Positions 61,891-64,000 of a stretch of 64,000 nucleotides of DNA are shown piece by piece. The position numbers and the translations under genes are program-made. Within the stretch, counting starts at the first letter, position 1. Each line of letters starts with the position of its first letter. This stretch comes from Diorhabda sublineata (Eukaryota > Arthropoda > Insecta > Coleoptera > Chrysomelidae). The stretch covers positions 39,012,294 through 39,076,293 of the forward strand of contig NC_079474.1 of assembly GCF_026230105.1 (NCBI RefSeq), read 5' to 3'. The notes beneath the pieces are model-generated. The model saw only the letters and a list, made by a program, of their open reading frames with translations, ran no database searches and was not told the origin of the DNA.

Positions 61891-63269
61891 TACTTTTTAC
61901 ATATTCGTTATTTTTCGACACTTTATAATGTTTCAGTAGAATACCTTAGTAGACAAACAAATCATTTTAGAATTCCTATCAAAACAGAAAAACAATGGTG
62001 AACTTCTTTATGTTTCGATTTTCTCAACAATAAATAGAGATTTGAACGCAAATTATTCTTGGAATAGTAATGTGTATACTTGTGGTCAAATTATTTGATA
62101 TTCTCATGTTTGTAACCAATTTATTACGTGTACTTATCAAAAACCACTTGATCAACGGTATGCGGTTTTAAATTAGTACCAATTTACGTATATTGAATTA
62201 GTGAGTTAGAAACGACTCAACAGGAAATTTTACAGACATTTTCAATATCAAAATACTTTTACTTGTAAACAGCATTAATTCTAATAAATAATAGAATTAA
62301 AAAATGTTGAGTTTATAGATATCGGGTGACCCAACTAAAATTTGCACCTCGTAAGATTTACTAAAATTTCGAGAAAATGGGGGGGTTGAATTTTTATTGT
62401 AGTCTTAAACTTGTTCCATCCTTCTTCTAGATTCAAATCTTAAAAGGCAAAAACAAATGTGATCTATGGTAGTCCCTGTAAGAATTACAATAAGATATAT
62501 ATGTAGGTACGACATCTCAAAATTTGAAATCACGATGCACTCAACATAAGTGCGATGCAATGTTTAAAAAACCAAAATGTGCATTGTCTTAACACGTTAT
62601 AGAAGAGTTCTACCATAACTATTTCGATAATGTAAGAAGTCTGGTCATTAAAAGACATCAAAAGACATAACAAGAGAAAATTCTTGATGTATCATATAAA
62701 CCGAGGAACCAATGAATAATAGATCTGATGTTGAATCACTGAGCAACATATATACCTATTTATTACACTACAAAAACGTCCATTTTGCCAACGGAGAGGC
62801 TTTATCCAAGTTATTGTTTTTATGTTGGTGAGCGGTAGATAGTCAGTCTCTATTTCACGCAAAAAACATAATCTTGGGAGTCCCATTAGAAATGACGTTA
62901 GTAAAGTAGCTATTGTTGGTCACATTTTAAGCATTAGAAAAAATCGTTTGTATAAATATGAAAATAGGGTTTTTAATCCGATAATGGTTCAAAAATTGAA
63001 GGAAAATGATCTGGATCGCGTCCAGAGTGTTAAGAAAATGTCATTCAACTGCTGGACGATGACGTAGATTCATTTTTAACATTTATAAACTGTCATAATT
63101 GTCATTTTTGTGTGATACCAACCCACACATTTTCACGGAAGGTAACTATCCAAAAATTTAATGTTGTGATAGGCATTCTAGATGACTACATTAACGGGGA
63201 ACTTTCCATTAATGGTAATTTGATTTGAAACTTTTCAAAAAACTAATCGTACTTAATGAACCCATATAA
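61891..63269. other. AT-rich stretch, nothing recognised
   Basis: No supported gene. A patch near 62327 (TCGGGTGACCCAACTAAAAT) resembles the edge of an interspersed repeat but has no partner. Confidence 0.4.
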
Positions 63270-63610
63270 TGGGTGATGCAAAAAATTAGAGAACTTTTCG
63301 AGCTCACTCTATACCATTTATGGAAATGGAGGTAGGCATTCGGTGTTTCTCAGAACTTTTGTTGTTTTCTTGAAGCAGTTTCAAAACCTGGGCGCTAGAA
63401 GAATGACAAAAAGAACTATAAAAATTGGTAATGAAATGATACAGAAAAAAATATTTATTGTAGAAAAATTTACAACTATCAAACTAATTTTCTGCATAAC
63501 GTCCGAAACTTTGTCTTAGCGCGCCACAAGTTTTTGTATGCCTTTTTTAAAGAAGGATTCCTGTGTTTTCAACACCTTTTGTTGTCGTCATTGTTGAACA
63601 CCAAGGAAAT
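63270..63610 (-). pseudogene. mariner C-terminus and 3' end remnant
   Basis: On the minus strand FLKKGIQKLVARYDK, with one frame change, matches the mariner C-terminal motif (FxxxGIxKLVxRYDKC). A trailing region of about 200 bases follows, ending near 63270 with CTCTAATTTTTTGCATCACC, a possible terminal repeat. The catalytic region is absent. Confidence 0.5.
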
Positions 63611-64000
63611 ATTTTAGGTGTAAGAAGAGATTAAATATCTGATTATTATTTTGACTAGATTCTTTGTTCTAATCTTCTAGAATAAAATCTAATTTAGGTA
63701 TATTATATTTTTTGTAGATTCTTCAATTGCCATTAAGTTCCGGCTATTATACATGAATAAGATATTCACAGATATTAACCTTGAAAACTAAATGACAACT
63801 CTTTGCTACCTTCGGCACAAAGTGCAGAGCCGTATTTTACAACAAAAATACCAAAACTCACAACTTACAATTACTATCATTTGATTAGAAGATTCACATC
63901 GGGTACTGTTTAGTAACCTTCAGAAAAGAAAGGATTTGAATCTATTAATGTGTTTATTGTCTATTAAAATATAATGAATAATGAGAGCAAACATAGCTTT
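63611..64000. other. AT-rich window edge, nothing recognised
   Basis: No supported feature. Confidence 0.4.

Overview
This is eukaryotic, almost certainly insect, nuclear DNA. It is strongly AT-rich with long gene-poor stretches, carries many decayed mariner/Tc1 transposons and non-LTR retrotransposons (LINEs), (AT)n microsatellites and spliceosomal-type splice sites, and shows no bacterial operon layout. The mariner-rich, LINE-rich texture and the arthropod-type core promoter (TATA box plus TCAGTT initiator) fit a beetle or another holometabolous insect; the species cannot be fixed from the sequence. All family assignments below are from motif recognition by eye, not from database searches.

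Layout. 1-2 kb: the best host gene, a minus-strand coding exon of a small secreted His/Lys/Tyr/Pro-rich protein whose signal peptide appears to begin in an unseen upstream exon. 2-13.7 kb: scattered transposon debris, comprising a mariner (2.1 kb), a transposase helix-turn-helix fragment (5.6 kb), a hairpin element (5.9 kb), a LINE RNase H fragment (8.7 kb), a Tc1 transposase (10.2 kb), a DDE C-terminus (12.1 kb) and a zinc-finger-like tail (13.7 kb). 15-25 kb: a terminal-inverted-repeat element (15.1 kb), a 149-bp tandem duplication (16.2 kb), three mariner relics and another inverted-repeat pair (24.8 kb). 27-37 kb: two sites of a ~60-bp tandem repeat, a mariner N-terminus (30.9 kb), a candidate internal exon (31.8 kb), a heat-shock-type promoter without an adjacent chaperone gene (32.2-32.4 kb), a LINE C-terminus (33.3 kb) and a possible foldback element (36.3-37.1 kb). 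38-45 kb: a CpG-rich promoter-like patch followed by a short ORF, a mariner, a broken ORF and two (AT)n tracts. 46-52 kb: four LINE remnants, one with a perfect 13-bp target-site duplication. 54-64 kb: five mariner relics and a dispersed repeat present twice.

No element is intact: every transposase and reverse transcriptase is truncated, frameshifted or internally deleted. Five copies of one mariner family, each broken differently, suggest internally deleted and truncated copies of one past amplification. The heat-shock promoter module is the most unexpected regulatory signal; the secreted-protein exon is the most convincing host coding sequence.
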